Part shown: one piece after another, positions 17,911-27,232 of the stretch
Numbering within the stretch: position 1 is the stretch's first letter
How the letters are laid out: every line of letters starts with the position of its first letter
Assembly: GCA_963780715.1 (NCBI GenBank)
Contig: CAWADK010000013.1
Coordinates: 57,986-121,985 of the forward strand
DNA: 64,000 nucleotides
Reading direction: 5' to 3'
From: JALORV01 sp963780715
Lineage (GTDB): Bacteria > Pseudomonadota > Gammaproteobacteria > Burkholderiales > Burkholderiaceae_F
Notes under the pieces: generated by a model
Databases searched by the model: none
The model's input: the letters and a program-made list of their open reading frames with translations, nothing else
What the model was told of the DNA's origin: nothing
Translations under genes and position numbers: made by a program

Positions 17911-18690
17911 ATGAGCCTGAAGCAACGCCTGGACCTCAGCGGGCGCACCGCGCTGATCACCGGTGGCTCGCGCGGGCTCGGACTGCAGATCGCCGCGGGC
18001 CTGGGGGAAATGGGTGCCCGCGTCCTGCTGTCGGCGCGCAAGGCCGATGAGCTCGAACAGGCCTGCGCCGGACTGGCCGCGCAGGGCGTGGACGCGGGAT
18101 GGATCGCCGCCGACGGCGCGCTGGATGCCGATGTGGCACGCCTCGCCGAGCAGGCCATCGAGCGACTCGGCCATGTCGACATCCTCGTGAACAACGCCGG
18201 CGCGACCTGGGGCGCCGCCGCCGAGGAGCATCCCGTGGAGGCCTGGGACAAGGTCATGAACCTCAATATCCGCGGCGTCTTCCTGCTGACCCAGGCGATC
18301 GGCAAGGCGAGCATGATCCCGCGCCAGTACGGCCGGATCGTCAACGTCGCGTCCATCGCGGGCCTGCTCGGCAATCCGCCGGAACTGATGCATACGATTG
18401 CCTACAACACCAGCAAGGGTGCGCTCGTGAACTTCACACGCGCGCTCGCCTGCGAGTGGGGGCGGTACAACATCACGGTCAACGCACTGGCACCTGGCTT
18501 CTTTCCCTCCAAGATGACGAAGGGCGTGCTGGCGCAGTTCGGGGCCGAGGCGCTGGCGCAGTTCGCGCCGCTCAAGCGCATCGGTGACGAGGAGGACCTC
18601 AAGGGCGCCGCGCTGCTGTTTGCCTCCGAGGCCGGGCGCCACATCACCGGGCAGGTACTCGCCGTCGATGGCGGCGTCTCGGTTTATTAG
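17911..18690 (+). CDS. SDR family oxidoreductase
   Basis: NAD(P)-dependent short-chain dehydrogenase of 259 aa. It has the classical cofactor motif TGGSRGLGLQIA, the NNAGATWG strand, the catalytic Ser (NVASIAG) and the YNTSKGALVNF Tyr/Lys pair, and ends LAVDGGVSVY. The Tyr-x-x-x-Lys is intact, so it should be active. The pattern resembles gluconate-5-dehydrogenase-like or 3-oxoacyl-reductase-like SDRs; the substrate is unknown. Within this operon a hydroxy/keto conversion of a pathway intermediate is likely. It follows the Dabb gene by 4 bp. Confidence 0.92.
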   Translation: MSLKQRLDLSGRTALITGGSRGLGLQIAAGLGEMGARVLLSARKADELEQACAGLAAQGVDAGWIAADGALDADVARLAEQAIERLGHVDILVNNAGATWGAAAEEHPVEAWDKVMNLNIRGVFLLTQAIGKASMIPRQYGRIVNVASIAGLLGNPPELMHTIAYNTSKGALVNFTRALACEWGRYNITVNALAPGFFPSKMTKGVLAQFGAEALAQFAPLKRIGDEEDLKGAALLFASEAGRHITGQVLAVDGGVSVY

Positions 18691-18726
18691 TTGTCATCGT
18701 CATCATCGCTGAAACAAGGAACCTGC

Positions 18727-19722
18727 ATGCCCAGCTATCGCCGCATTGTCCTCGCCAGCCGCCCGAGCGCCGCGGCGTCGATGTCGAACTTCCGGCTCGA
18801 GGAAGTCCAGACGCCTGTGCTGAAGGAAGGCCAGGTCCTCATCCGCAACGAGTGGCTTTCGCTCGACCCCTACATGCGGGGCCGCATGAACGAGTCCAAG
18901 TCGTACGCGGCTGCGCAGCCGCTGGGCGAGGTCATGATCGGTGGCACGGCCGGCACGGTGGTCGAGTCGCGCAACCCGCAGTACCGGGCCGGCGACAAGG
19001 TCGTGGGCTACCTCGGCTGGCAGGAGTTCGGCGTCAGCGACGGGACGGGCATCTATAAGGTCGATGCACGGGTCGTTCCGTTGTCGGCCTATCTGGGTGC
19101 GGTCGGCATGCCCGGCGTCACGGCGTGGTACGGACTCAACCGGATCATTGCGCCGAAAGAGGGCGAGACGATCCTCGTTTCCTCGGCCAGCGGTGCCGTG
19201 GGCAGCGTCGTGGGCCAGCTCGCCAAGATTGCCGGCTGCCGCGCCGTCGGCATTGCGGGCGGTGCCGAGAAGTGCAGCTACGTCGTGGCGGAACTCGGTT
19301 TCGATGCCTGCATCGACTACAAGACCCAGGATGTGAACCGCGCGCTGAAGGACGCCGCGCCGCAGGGCGTCGACGGGTACTTCGAGAATGTCGGCGGCAA
19401 CATCATGAACGCCGTGCTGCCGCGCATGAATGCGTTCGGTCGCATTGCGCTATGCGGCCTCATCGCCGGCTATGACGGCGAACCGATTCCGATCACCAAC
19501 CCGACCTGGTTCCTGGTCAGCCGGCTCAAGATGCAGGGCTTCATCGTCAGTGAACACATGGACGTCTGGCCCACGGCCCTGAAGGAACTGGGATCGCAGG
19601 TCATCGCCGGCCGCATCAAGTACCGCGAGTCGATCGCCCACGGCATCGAGAACGCACCGCAGGCCTTCCTCGGCATGCTGCGTGGCGCGAACTTCGGAAA
19701 ACAGCTCGTCAAGCTTTTCTGA
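18727..19722 (+). CDS. NADP-dependent oxidoreductase, MDR superfamily (leukotriene B4 12-hydroxydehydrogenase-like)
   Basis: Zinc-free medium-chain reductase of 331 aa that reduces enones or similar double bonds with NADPH. Typical segments are LSLDPYMRGRM near the N-terminus, GVTAWYGLNRI, the nucleotide-binding VSSASGAVGSVVGQLAKIAGC and YFENVGGNIMNAVLPRM. I chose the ATG at 18727, preceded by AAGGA, which gives the normal N-terminus; the open frame upstream is a poly-Ser stretch. It is the last gene of the island and stands 36 bp after the SDR gene. It ends tail-to-tail with the DUF1415 gene. Confidence 0.92.
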   Translation: MPSYRRIVLASRPSAAASMSNFRLEEVQTPVLKEGQVLIRNEWLSLDPYMRGRMNESKSYAAAQPLGEVMIGGTAGTVVESRNPQYRAGDKVVGYLGWQEFGVSDGTGIYKVDARVVPLSAYLGAVGMPGVTAWYGLNRIIAPKEGETILVSSASGAVGSVVGQLAKIAGCRAVGIAGGAEKCSYVVAELGFDACIDYKTQDVNRALKDAAPQGVDGYFENVGGNIMNAVLPRMNAFGRIALCGLIAGYDGEPIPITNPTWFLVSRLKMQGFIVSEHMDVWPTALKELGSQVIAGRIKYRESIAHGIENAPQAFLGMLRGANFGKQLVKLF

Positions 19723-19793
19723 ACGGGGTCGGGCAGGGCCGAAAACCCGTCCGCGGTGGAAGTCGTCGGAGGCCGCAGTCAGTTGCGGTGGAG

Positions 19794-20342
19794 TCAGTCG
19801 CCGGTCGAGCCCGCGTTCGACATCAGCAGGTGCCAGCCATGGGCACCCAGCTGGCGCAGGGTTTCGATGTTGCGTTCGTAGATGGCCGCGGCATCGGGAT
19901 AGGCCGCCACGGCGCGGGCGATGCTGTCCTCGCGCAGCAGATGCAGCATGGGGTAGGGTGAACGGTTGCTGAGGTTCTCCACGTCGCCGGGGGACGTGCC
20001 TTCGAACTGATAGTCCGGGTGGAAGCTCGCCACCTGCAGGACCCCGTCGAGACCCAGCTCTTCGACGGCAGCATCGGCGATGTCGAGAAAGTCGTTGTAG
20101 TCGAGAAACTCGGTCAGCGCCTGGGGATGGATCAGCAGCGTGGTGTCCACCGCCTCGGGATCGGCCGCCGCCAGGAATTGCAATTCGTGCACCAGGTCGT
20201 CGAGCAACGCTTGCGCGTCACGAGCCGTGCTTTCGACCCACCGGATCTGCTGCTTGACCTGCACGGCCTTGGCAAACGGACACAGGTTCAGGCCGATGAC
20301 CGCATGTTCGAGCCAGTGCTGGGTGACTGAAATCGCACTCAT
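19794..20342 (-). CDS. DUF1415 family protein
   Basis: Conserved protein of 182 aa without an assigned function. The family hallmarks are the N-terminal WLEHAVIGLNLCPFAK with its invariant Cys, the central TTLLIHPQALTEFLDYNDFL segment, and SFHPDYQFEGT followed by NRSPYPMLHLLREDSI. No signal peptide or membrane segment is visible, so it is probably cytoplasmic. The conserved Cys, His and Asp residues could suggest an enzyme, but that is a guess. It is first in line upstream of nothing on its strand, and converges with the MDR oxidoreductase gene. Confidence 0.9.
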   Translation of the reverse strand: MSAISVTQHWLEHAVIGLNLCPFAKAVQVKQQIRWVESTARDAQALLDDLVHELQFLAAADPEAVDTTLLIHPQALTEFLDYNDFLDIADAAVEELGLDGVLQVASFHPDYQFEGTSPGDVENLSNRSPYPMLHLLREDSIARAVAAYPDAAAIYERNIETLRQLGAHGWHLLMSNAGSTGD

Positions 20343-20403
20343 GGTGTCCGCTCATGGACGTCCGGGCCCAGCACCTTGCTGGACCCATGCCAAGGCCGGG
20401 TGC

Positions 20404-20751
20404 CTATCCCTGCGCGTTGCGCCTGAGGGCCTCGAGTCGGAGTGCAATGGAAAGCTCGAGATCGTTCAACTTCCGCTCCAGCGCGTCGCGTTCCGGGCCT
20501 GCTGCTTCCGTCTGCAACTGCGCCCGAATCTTGGCGCGCTGCTGGAACATCTCGATCTCCGGGGGCGTCACGCCGGCATCCTTGAGGATCTTGAACGGCA
20601 TCCGCAAGGCCTCCGGCGTCTCGTCCCAGCCGATGTCCGCGGCGAGCGGCTTGCCGTAGCTGGGGGCCTGCTGAAGCTCGCCGGCGGCGGACGCCTCCCG
20701 CAGGTGTCTTGCGATCTCTTCGTCCAGGCTTCGCATCCGCGCCTCCGCCAT
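20404..20751 (-). CDS. DUF1992 (DnaJ-homologue subfamily C member 28-like) domain protein
   Basis: Small helical protein of 115 aa. The family core is visible as DEEIARHLREASAAGELQQAPSYGKPL (a GxGKPL-type turn, here SYGKPL), followed by DETPEALRMPFKILKDAGVTPPEIEM. DUF1992 is shared with the C-terminal part of eukaryotic DNAJC28 but this protein has no J domain. I chose the ATG at 20751; the open frame upstream has no family residues, and an internal Met at 20736 is also possible. Its role is unknown. The DUF502 gene ends about 78 bp upstream. Confidence 0.87.
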   Translation of the reverse strand: MAEARMRSLDEEIARHLREASAAGELQQAPSYGKPLAADIGWDETPEALRMPFKILKDAGVTPPEIEMFQQRAKIRAQLQTEAAGPERDALERKLNDLELSIALRLEALRRNAQG

Positions 20752-20828
20752 GCGATGAAGCTTGCATTGTGCAGCCAGAATGCGACATCGTCGCGTCGCT
20801 TCCAGCGCAGCCCCAGGCCGGTCTTGGA

Positions 20829-21440
20829 CTATGCGTGAGTTGCCGCTGCGTTCGTTTCGGCGCGCTTCATGCCCGCCAGCAGTTCGCTGGAGCCGGCTCC
20901 CCACTTTGAAATGACGCTGACCGCGTGCGTGAACGGGACGTCGACGGTGTGTACCCGCGCCCGGGCGATGATGTAGATCGAGCCCGCCGCCGGCGTCGGA
21001 ACCGACGGAACGAAGATCACGCAGTGCTCGTCGTCGCAGTCCTCGACCAGGAAGGCCGGTACGAGCGCGTCTTCGATCTCGGCGAGGACGACCGTGAACG
21101 TCTGCTCATCCTGCTTGCCGACGATCCGTCCGGCCAGGCCGCGGATCAGCGCATATCCGGGGATCTTCTCCAGCAGGGAGCGCTCGAGCGCGTTCTTGGC
21201 GCGCAGTCCGGGTCCGGTGCGCAGCGCGATGCCGCAGACGAAGCAACTCGCGATCAGGATCAGCATGGCGACCAGCTCACGGAACGGAAGCGTGGTGGGC
21301 AGGCCCTCCGTGATCGGCGAGACCAGTCCCGCGACGCCCGCTACGGCCTTCAGCAGCAGCAGGATGCTTAGGTAGATCGGTATGACCACGAGAACGCCGC
21401 CGATCAGGGTGGTCTTGGTGAACTCCGCGATGGCTTTCAT
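20829..21440 (-). CDS. DUF502 family inner-membrane protein
   Basis: Conserved membrane protein of 203 aa with two transmembrane helices near the N-terminus (about residues 10-35 and 53-75) and a soluble C-terminal beta-rich domain. Family motifs are TLIGGVLVVIPIYLS, the IPGYALIRGLAGRI stretch and FVPSVPTPAAGSIYII. Homologues occur in many proteobacteria and in chloroplasts, where they relate to membrane organisation; the bacterial role is unclear. It is transcribed away from the SDR gene at 21566, leaving about 125 bp for a divergent promoter. Confidence 0.9.
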   Translation of the reverse strand: MKAIAEFTKTTLIGGVLVVIPIYLSILLLLKAVAGVAGLVSPITEGLPTTLPFRELVAMLILIASCFVCGIALRTGPGLRAKNALERSLLEKIPGYALIRGLAGRIVGKQDEQTFTVVLAEIEDALVPAFLVEDCDDEHCVIFVPSVPTPAAGSIYIIARARVHTVDVPFTHAVSVISKWGAGSSELLAGMKRAETNAAATHA

Positions 21441-21565
21441 GTGCCTTCTCCAGTGAACTCCGGTCCAGCGGCATTGTGCCGTTTGGCGTGGGTTGTTGTT
21501 CGCGGCCTGCGGCCATGCGGGTCCGGTCGCGAAGCCGTCCCGGTCGCTGGGTTATTCTCAAAGCT

Positions 21566-22447
21566 ATGGAAACCTTTGACGACAAAGTCGCCGTCATCAC
21601 CGGCGCGGGCGGCGGTTTCGGGCGTGAGTTCGCGCGCCTGGCGGCACGCAACGGCATGCGCCTGGTGCTCACCGATGTGCAGCCCGACGCGCTCGATGCG
21701 ATCGTCAACGAGCTGCGCGAAAGCGGCGTCACCGTTCTCGATCAGGTCGTCGACGTCTCGGACAGCCGCCAGATGGCGCAGCTCGCGGACCGCGCGTTCA
21801 CGGAGCTGGGCGGCGTACACCTGCTGATGAACAACGCCGGGGTCGGCTGCGGTGGCTACCTGTGGGAAAACTCCGAGCGCGACTGGCAGTGGGTAATGGG
21901 GGTCAACCTGATGGGCGTGGTGCACGGCATCCGCCACTTCGTTCCGCGCATGCTCGCGGCCGAGGCCAACGGGGAAACCGGCCATATCGTCAACACGGCC
22001 TCCATGGCCGGCTGGCTCGCGCCTCCGCTCATGGGGGTCTACAACGTGTCGAAGCACGCCGTGGTCGCGCTTACCGAGACGCTCTTTCACGACCTTCGGA
22101 TGGCGCAGTCCGGGTTGGGCGTGAGCCTGCTGTGCCCAGCCTTCGTGCCGACCGGTATCGCGCACTCCCACCGCAATCGGCCAGCCGAGCTCGCGAACGA
22201 CGTCGAGGTTCCGTCGAAGCGCCTGGCGCAGGCCGGCCTCGAAAAGGCCGTGTCGAGCGGACGTATCAGCGCTGCGGACGTCGCTGCGATGACGTTCGAC
22301 GCCGTGCGTGCGAATCGCTTCTTTGTCTTTACCCATCCGCAGATCCTGCCGGGCGTGGAGGCGCGTTTCGAGGCGGCGCTGGCGGGCGGGACACCCTCGG
22401 ACCCGTACGCGACGCGGCCGCAGACCCGACCCGCGTCCGCGGAATGA
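21566..22447 (+). CDS. SDR family oxidoreductase
   Basis: Short-chain dehydrogenase of 293 aa. It shows the cofactor motif TGAGGGFGREFA, NNAGVGCGG, the catalytic Ser (NTASMAG) and YNVSKHAVVAL. The longer C-terminus after PTGIAHSHRNRP, with the FFVFTHPQ segment near the end, is typical of SDRs that act on larger hydrophobic alcohols. The ATG at 21566 gives the normal N-terminus METFDDKVAVITG. The stop overlaps the start of a decayed hydrolase gene (ATGA), suggesting that the pair was once an operon. The substrate is not predictable. Confidence 0.92.
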   Translation: METFDDKVAVITGAGGGFGREFARLAARNGMRLVLTDVQPDALDAIVNELRESGVTVLDQVVDVSDSRQMAQLADRAFTELGGVHLLMNNAGVGCGGYLWENSERDWQWVMGVNLMGVVHGIRHFVPRMLAAEANGETGHIVNTASMAGWLAPPLMGVYNVSKHAVVALTETLFHDLRMAQSGLGVSLLCPAFVPTGIAHSHRNRPAELANDVEVPSKRLAQAGLEKAVSSGRISAADVAAMTFDAVRANRFFVFTHPQILPGVEARFEAALAGGTPSDPYATRPQTRPASAE

Positions 22448-22704
22448 TCTCGACCGGAAAGTTCGCCGACGTCGGTCGGGGTATCCGGTTGCACTTTGCC
22501 AGCGCAGGCGACCCGGCCGCGCGGCCGATGCTTGTGCTGTGGGGCGAGGCGGATACCGCGCTGCCGCTACGCCTGCTCGACGGCCTGAGTGAACTTGTCG
22601 ACGACCTTACGATCGAAAGGCTGCCCGGCGCGACGCACTGGCTGGCCCATGAGGAGCCGGAGCGCATCGCGTCCGCAATTCACGCTTTCTGCGGCGCATC
22701 CTGA
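22444..22704 (+). pseudogene. Alpha/beta-hydrolase remnant with a large internal in-frame deletion
   Basis: Only 86 codons long. The first ~30 residues (GKFADVGRGIRLHFASAGDP) match the N-terminus of epoxide-hydrolase-like alpha/beta hydrolases, and the rest (LVLWGEADTALPLRLLDGL, PGATHWLAHEEPERI) matches the C-terminus with the acid and His of the triad. The join lies at RPMLV, so the middle of the enzyme, including the oxyanion strand, nucleophile elbow and cap, is missing. A normal member has about 280-300 aa. The frame is kept, so a short product could be made, but it cannot be an active hydrolase. It overlaps the SDR stop. Confidence 0.72.
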
Positions 22705-22796
22705 GCCGCCCGATTCCCGCTTGATCGCACGGCAGGGCAACGGCGTCCGGGTCGCTGGCAGAATCGACCAACCATACGCTTGATGGAGCAGCACTG

Positions 22797-25519
22797 ATGA
22801 AGCATTTCATGCACCGCGGATTCGCCGCGGCTGCGCTCTGGATCGTGGCGGCCACCGCGCTCGCGCAGGCGACGCCGCCACTTCCGGCGGGGGTGACCCG
22901 CGGCCCGACCGTCGAAGGGATCACCGAATACCGACTGGCCAACGGGCTGCGCTTCATCCTTTTCCCCGATCCGTCGAAGCCCACCGCGACGGTCAATATG
23001 ACGTATCTGGTCGGATCACGGCAGGAAAACTACGGCGAGACCGGCATGGCGCACCTGCTCGAGCATCTGATCTTCAAGGGCTCGAAGAACCATCCGAAGC
23101 CGGATGCGGAGTTCAGCAAGCGCGGGTTCCAGAACAATGGCACGACCTGGCTCGACCGCACCAATTACTTCTCGACGTTCCAGGCCAGTGACGACAACCT
23201 GAAGTGGGCGATCGACTGGTCCGCCGACGCCATGGTGAATTCGTTCATCGCCAAGAAGGACCTCGACTCCGAGATGACGGTCGTGCGCAACGAGTTCGAG
23301 ATGCGCCAGAACAACCCGTCGCTGCAGATGTTCGAGCGCAACCAGGCGATGCTGTACGACTGGCACAACTACGGCAAGTCGGCCGTCGGCGCGCGCTCGG
23401 ATATCGAGAACGTGCGCATCGAGAACCTGCAGGCGTTCTATCGCACCTACTACCAGCCCGACAACGCCGTTCTCATCGTCGCCGGCAAGTTCGACGAGGC
23501 GAGGACGATCCGGTGGATCGCCGACGCCTTCGGCCGCATCCCCAAGCCCAAGCGGACGCTGCCGGTGCTCTGGACCGTCGAGCCGACGCACGACGGCGAG
23601 CGGCAGTTCACGATCCGCCGCAAGGGCGAGGTCCAGATCGTGACGGTCGCCTACCGGTTGCCGAGTTCGCTGCACCCGGACCTGCTGGCCGCCGACGTGG
23701 CCGTCGACGTGCTCAGTGACACACCGAACGGGCGTCTGTACAAGGCGCTGGTGGAAACCGGCAAGGCGGCGCAGGTGTTCGGCTCGACCATGGGTGCGCG
23801 CGACCCGGGCTTCGTCGTGTTCGGTGCCGTGGTCAAGAAAGGCGAGCCGCTCGAACCGGTTGCGCAGACGATGATCGAGGTCATCGAAGCGTCGCTCAGG
23901 AAGCAGCCCGTGACCGAGGCGGAACTGAAGCGCACGCTGCAGCAGCAGGCCACCTCCTTCGAGCGCACTCTGGCCAACCCGCAATCGTTCGGCGTGGGTC
24001 TGTCGGAATACGTCGCGCTCGGCGACTGGCGACTGTTCTTCCACAACCGGGATCGCATCGCCAAGCTGACCGGCGCGACGGTCGACCAGGCAGCGGCCCG
24101 CTACTTCGTGCGCGACAACCGGGTGGTCGGGTTCTTCATTCCTGAAGACAACCTGCAGCGTGCGGAGATACCCGTGGCACCCGCCGCGGCACAGGTGCTC
24201 GCGGAGTTCAAGCCGTCGGCTGCCGGGCAGTCTGGCGAGGCCTTCGACCCGTCGCAGGACAACATCGACAAGCGCACGCGTATCGTCACGGTCGGCGATC
24301 TGAAGATCGCGTTGCTGCCGAAGAAAAACCGCGGCGAAACGGTCAACGTCCGCACCAACTTCCGCTGGGGCGACGTCACCACTCTGACGGGACGCAGCAT
24401 CGAGGGCGAACTCGCGGGCGCGATGCTCAGCCGCGGCACCGACAAGCTCTCGCGCCAGCAGATCGCCGACGAGATGACGCGGTTGCAGATGACTGGCGGG
24501 CTGCTCGGGTTCCAGACCACACGCAACCATCTGCCCGAGTCATTGCGGCTTCTTGCCGACGTCCTGCGCGGCGCCAGCTTTCCGCCCGCGGAGTACCAGC
24601 AGCTGCAGCGGGAACTGGTCACGGGTTTGTCGTCGCAGCTGGATAATCCGGAGACGCTGTCGCGCGACGCATTGTCAACGCACTTCAATGCCTATCCTCC
24701 GGGCGATCCCCGCTACTACATTCCGCTCAAGCAGCGCATCGACGAGGTCGGCAAGACCTCGCTCGAGTCGGTGAAGAAGTTCTACGCCGACTTCTACGGC
24801 ACGGCGCGGGGCGAGATCTCGATCGTCGGTGACTTCAACGACAAGGAGGTCGAGTCGCTGCTCAAGGAGCTCTTCGCGGGTGGGCTTCGAAGGCGCCCTA
24901 TGCGCGGGTTGATCGCGAGTACCGCGAGGTCAAGCCCGTGCGGCTGATGGTCGATACGCCGGACAAGGAGAACGCCATCTTCCGTGCGCGGCTCGACTTT
25001 CCGCTGCGCGACGACGATCCCGACGCCCCGGCGCTGCTGATCGCCAATGAGATCTTTGGCGGCGGCAGCGGGCTCTCGAACCGGCTGATGGTGCGGCTGC
25101 GCCAGAAGGACGGCCTGAGCTATGGCGTGGGATCGGGCGTCTCGCTGGGCTCGCGGGAGAGATATTCGATGTTCACGATCGGCGGCCTGTCGGCGCCGCA
25201 GAACGTCAATCGCGCCGAACAGGCGGTGCGGGAGGAGATGGAGCGGGCGCTGAAGGAGGGCTTTACCGCGGCCGAGGTCGAGGACGCGAAGAAGGGCCTG
25301 CTGCAGGCCAGGACGCTGAACCGTTCGCAGGACCCGGTGGTCGCAGGCGCCTGGATCAGCAACCTGGATCTTGGGCGGACGTTCGCATTCTCGAAACAGT
25401 TCGAGGACCGTCTGCGTGCCGTGACGCCGGAGCAGGTGAACGCGGCTTTCCGCAAGTACATCGACCCGGCGAAAATGACGTTCGTGATCGCCGGTGACGC
25501 GAAGAAGGGCGCGAAGTAG
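22797..25519 (+). pseudogene. M16 family zinc metallopeptidase (two-module, periplasmic), frameshifted
   Basis: A signal peptide (ATALA-Q) is followed by an N-terminal M16 domain with the inverted zinc motif HLLEH (in MAHLLEHLIFKG) and its downstream Glu (VRNEFEMRQ), then further M16 modules. The frame breaks near 24880 at LFAG, and the remaining ~210 codons (WASKAPYARV, then MVDTPDKENAIFRARL, GGGSGLSNRLMVRLRQKDGLSYGV) lie in another frame. Adding one base restores a ~907-residue protein of normal length. As written, the product ends with a foreign ~15-residue tail and loses most of its last domain. The first three modules and the active site are intact. Confidence 0.9.
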
Positions 25520-25983
25520 TGGCGTACGCGGAGTACCGGCATCGCGTCCCGCTGCGGGTGCGCTGGGCCGAGGTCGACCTGCAGGGTGTCGTGTTCAATG
25601 CGCACTATCTTGCCTACACCGACGTCTGCGTCACCGAATACTGGCGGGCGATCGGGATGGTCTACCCCGGCGCGTTCCTAGCGATCGGCGCGGATCTCTT
25701 CGTGCGCAAGGCCACGCTCGAGTATCACGCGCCGGTCGCGTACGACGACGAGTTGGAGATCTGCGGACGCATCTCACGGTTCGGAACCACGAGCCTGTCT
25801 TTCCGGGTCGAGATGTTCGCGCGCGGAAAGCATGACCGTGCACTGGTGGAGGGTGAACTGGTCTACGTCTGCACCGACCCGATCAGCAAGTCGCCGCAGC
25901 GGCTGCCGGCGCTGCTGCGCGAGCGCGTACTGGCCTTCGAGACGATCGTTCCCGCCGAGGCAGCAGTCAATGCTGCGGGTTGA
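25519..25983 (+). CDS. Acyl-CoA thioesterase of the 4-hydroxybenzoyl-CoA thioesterase / YbgC type
   Basis: Hotdog-fold protein of 154 aa. It starts with GTG at 25519, which overlaps the protease stop by one base. The catalytic-loop pattern is VRWAEVDLQGVVFNAHYLAYTD, with the Asp and the QGVVFN stretch of this family. The central strands follow (FVRKATLEYHAPVAYDDELEICG). Such enzymes hydrolyse aromatic or short acyl-CoAs or act in Tol-Pal-linked lipid metabolism. No specific substrate can be inferred. It overlaps the GNAT gene by 14 bp. Confidence 0.9.
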   Translation: MAYAEYRHRVPLRVRWAEVDLQGVVFNAHYLAYTDVCVTEYWRAIGMVYPGAFLAIGADLFVRKATLEYHAPVAYDDELEICGRISRFGTTSLSFRVEMFARGKHDRALVEGELVYVCTDPISKSPQRLPALLRERVLAFETIVPAEAAVNAAG

Positions 25984-26389
25984 ACTCGGCGACTGGGCGG
26001 CGCTGCAGCGCTGGGCGGCGCCGATCCGTACGACGGTCTTTGTCGACGAGCAGAAGGTCCCGGTGGAAATGGAGATCGACGACTGGGATCCGCAGTGCCT
26101 GCATGCCGTGGCATTCGACGGCGAAGGCAATGCGCAGGGCACCGGGCGGCTCCTGCCAGACGGCCACATCGGTCGCATGGCCGTGCTGAAGTCAGCCCGT
26201 GGAGCCGGCGTCGGCAGTGCACTGCTCACGGCCTTGATGGATGCCGCGCGGTCGCGTGGCCAGCGCGAAGCCGTGCTGAGCGCCCAGACCCACGCCGTGC
26301 CCTTCTACGAGCGGCACGGCTACGCCATTTGCGGTGCCGAGTATCTCGACGCCGGCATTCCCCACGTCGACATGCGCAGGGATCTGTAG
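25970..26389 (+). CDS. GNAT family N-acetyltransferase (ElaA-like)
   Basis: Acetyltransferase-fold protein of 139 aa. It has the pattern of ElaA-type members: RTTVFVDEQKVPVEMEIDDWD near the N-terminus, the acetyl-CoA P-loop region GRMAVLKSARGAGVGSALL (R-x-x-G-x-G/A), and the C-terminal AQTHAVPFYERHGYAICGAEYLDAGIPHVDM. The ATG at 25970 lies inside the thioesterase gene, so the two are probably translated together. The acceptor molecule is unknown. It converges with the NRDE gene, with only 5 bp between the stops. Confidence 0.92.
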   Translation: MLRVELGDWAALQRWAAPIRTTVFVDEQKVPVEMEIDDWDPQCLHAVAFDGEGNAQGTGRLLPDGHIGRMAVLKSARGAGVGSALLTALMDAARSRGQREAVLSAQTHAVPFYERHGYAICGAEYLDAGIPHVDMRRDL

Positions 26390-26394
26390 CCGCG

Positions 26395-27228
26395 TCAGTT
26401 GGGATCGCGTGTTTTCAGCCGGGCAGGGCGCGCTTCGGTGTCGATCATGAACTCGAAGTGGCGGTCGTCCCAACGCTGGGGATCGGCCGTGTCGAACGTG
26501 CGTTCATAGAAGGTCGCGAGGCCGTCTGCACGCACTGTCAGCGCGGTGGTCGCGCGCGTGCCGTAGCCGTTGGCGCGGATCTGGACCGCCGACAGCGCAC
26601 GCTCCCAGTCCAGCGGTACGCCGGTTTGGGGCAGTTCCGGATCGCGCGCGAGTGTGCGGTCTGCCATCAGGTCCAGCAGGTCATCGATGCGCACGCGGCT
26701 TGCAATCGTGCAGGCGAAGCGGGCGACGGCACGATTGACCTTGGGCCAGGGCGTGTCGAGAAACGCGTTCGACAGGCCATAGACGCCAGGCTCGATCGTG
26801 CGGGGCGGCGCGTCGTGCCGGTTGCTGTAGTAATGCAGTGAACCCGGCTGGTTGCCGTCGGTCGCCATGACGTCACCCGCCAGCATGTTGAAGCCGTTGA
26901 ACGCCGCGGTGCGGTGGGCGTGGCGTTCGAGCCAGCGGTCGACGCGTTCTGGCGTCTGCAGCGCCGCCACGACGAGCGCGCCACGCGACGGTGCGTGGGG
27001 GTTGCGTTCGCTGGGTGCGCGCACATTGGTCAGCGCGGCGAGGCGGCCACGGCGCGTGATGCCGAACCAGGTGCCGCCAGCTTCCTCGTCCTGCCCGGCC
27101 AGCAGCGAGACTGCCTGGCCCCACCAGGCCGCCGGCCGCGTCCGGCGCGTGTAGAACTCATCGCGGTTGCCCGCAATGATCAGCGGGTAGTCCGGATGAG
27201 CATGCCAGGCGAGAACGATCAGGCACAT
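26395..27228 (-). CDS. NRDE family protein (TANGO2-like)
   Basis: Ntn-hydrolase-like protein of 277 aa named for its NRDE motif, here GNRDEFYTRRTRPAAWW near residue 20. The initial MCLIVLAWHAHPDYPLIIAGNRDE, with Cys2 as potential N-terminal nucleophile, and the GGTWFGITRRGRLAALTNVR block are fully typical. Eukaryotic TANGO2 relatives are linked to heme or lipid handling; the bacterial role is undefined. It lies 4 bp downstream of the DUF4936 gene and is the last gene of the ygfZ-DUF4936-NRDE minus-strand operon. Confidence 0.92.
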   Translation of the reverse strand: MCLIVLAWHAHPDYPLIIAGNRDEFYTRRTRPAAWWGQAVSLLAGQDEEAGGTWFGITRRGRLAALTNVRAPSERNPHAPSRGALVVAALQTPERVDRWLERHAHRTAAFNGFNMLAGDVMATDGNQPGSLHYYSNRHDAPPRTIEPGVYGLSNAFLDTPWPKVNRAVARFACTIASRVRIDDLLDLMADRTLARDPELPQTGVPLDWERALSAVQIRANGYGTRATTALTVRADGLATFYERTFDTADPQRWDDRHFEFMIDTEARPARLKTRDPN

Positions 27229-27232
27229 GGCG

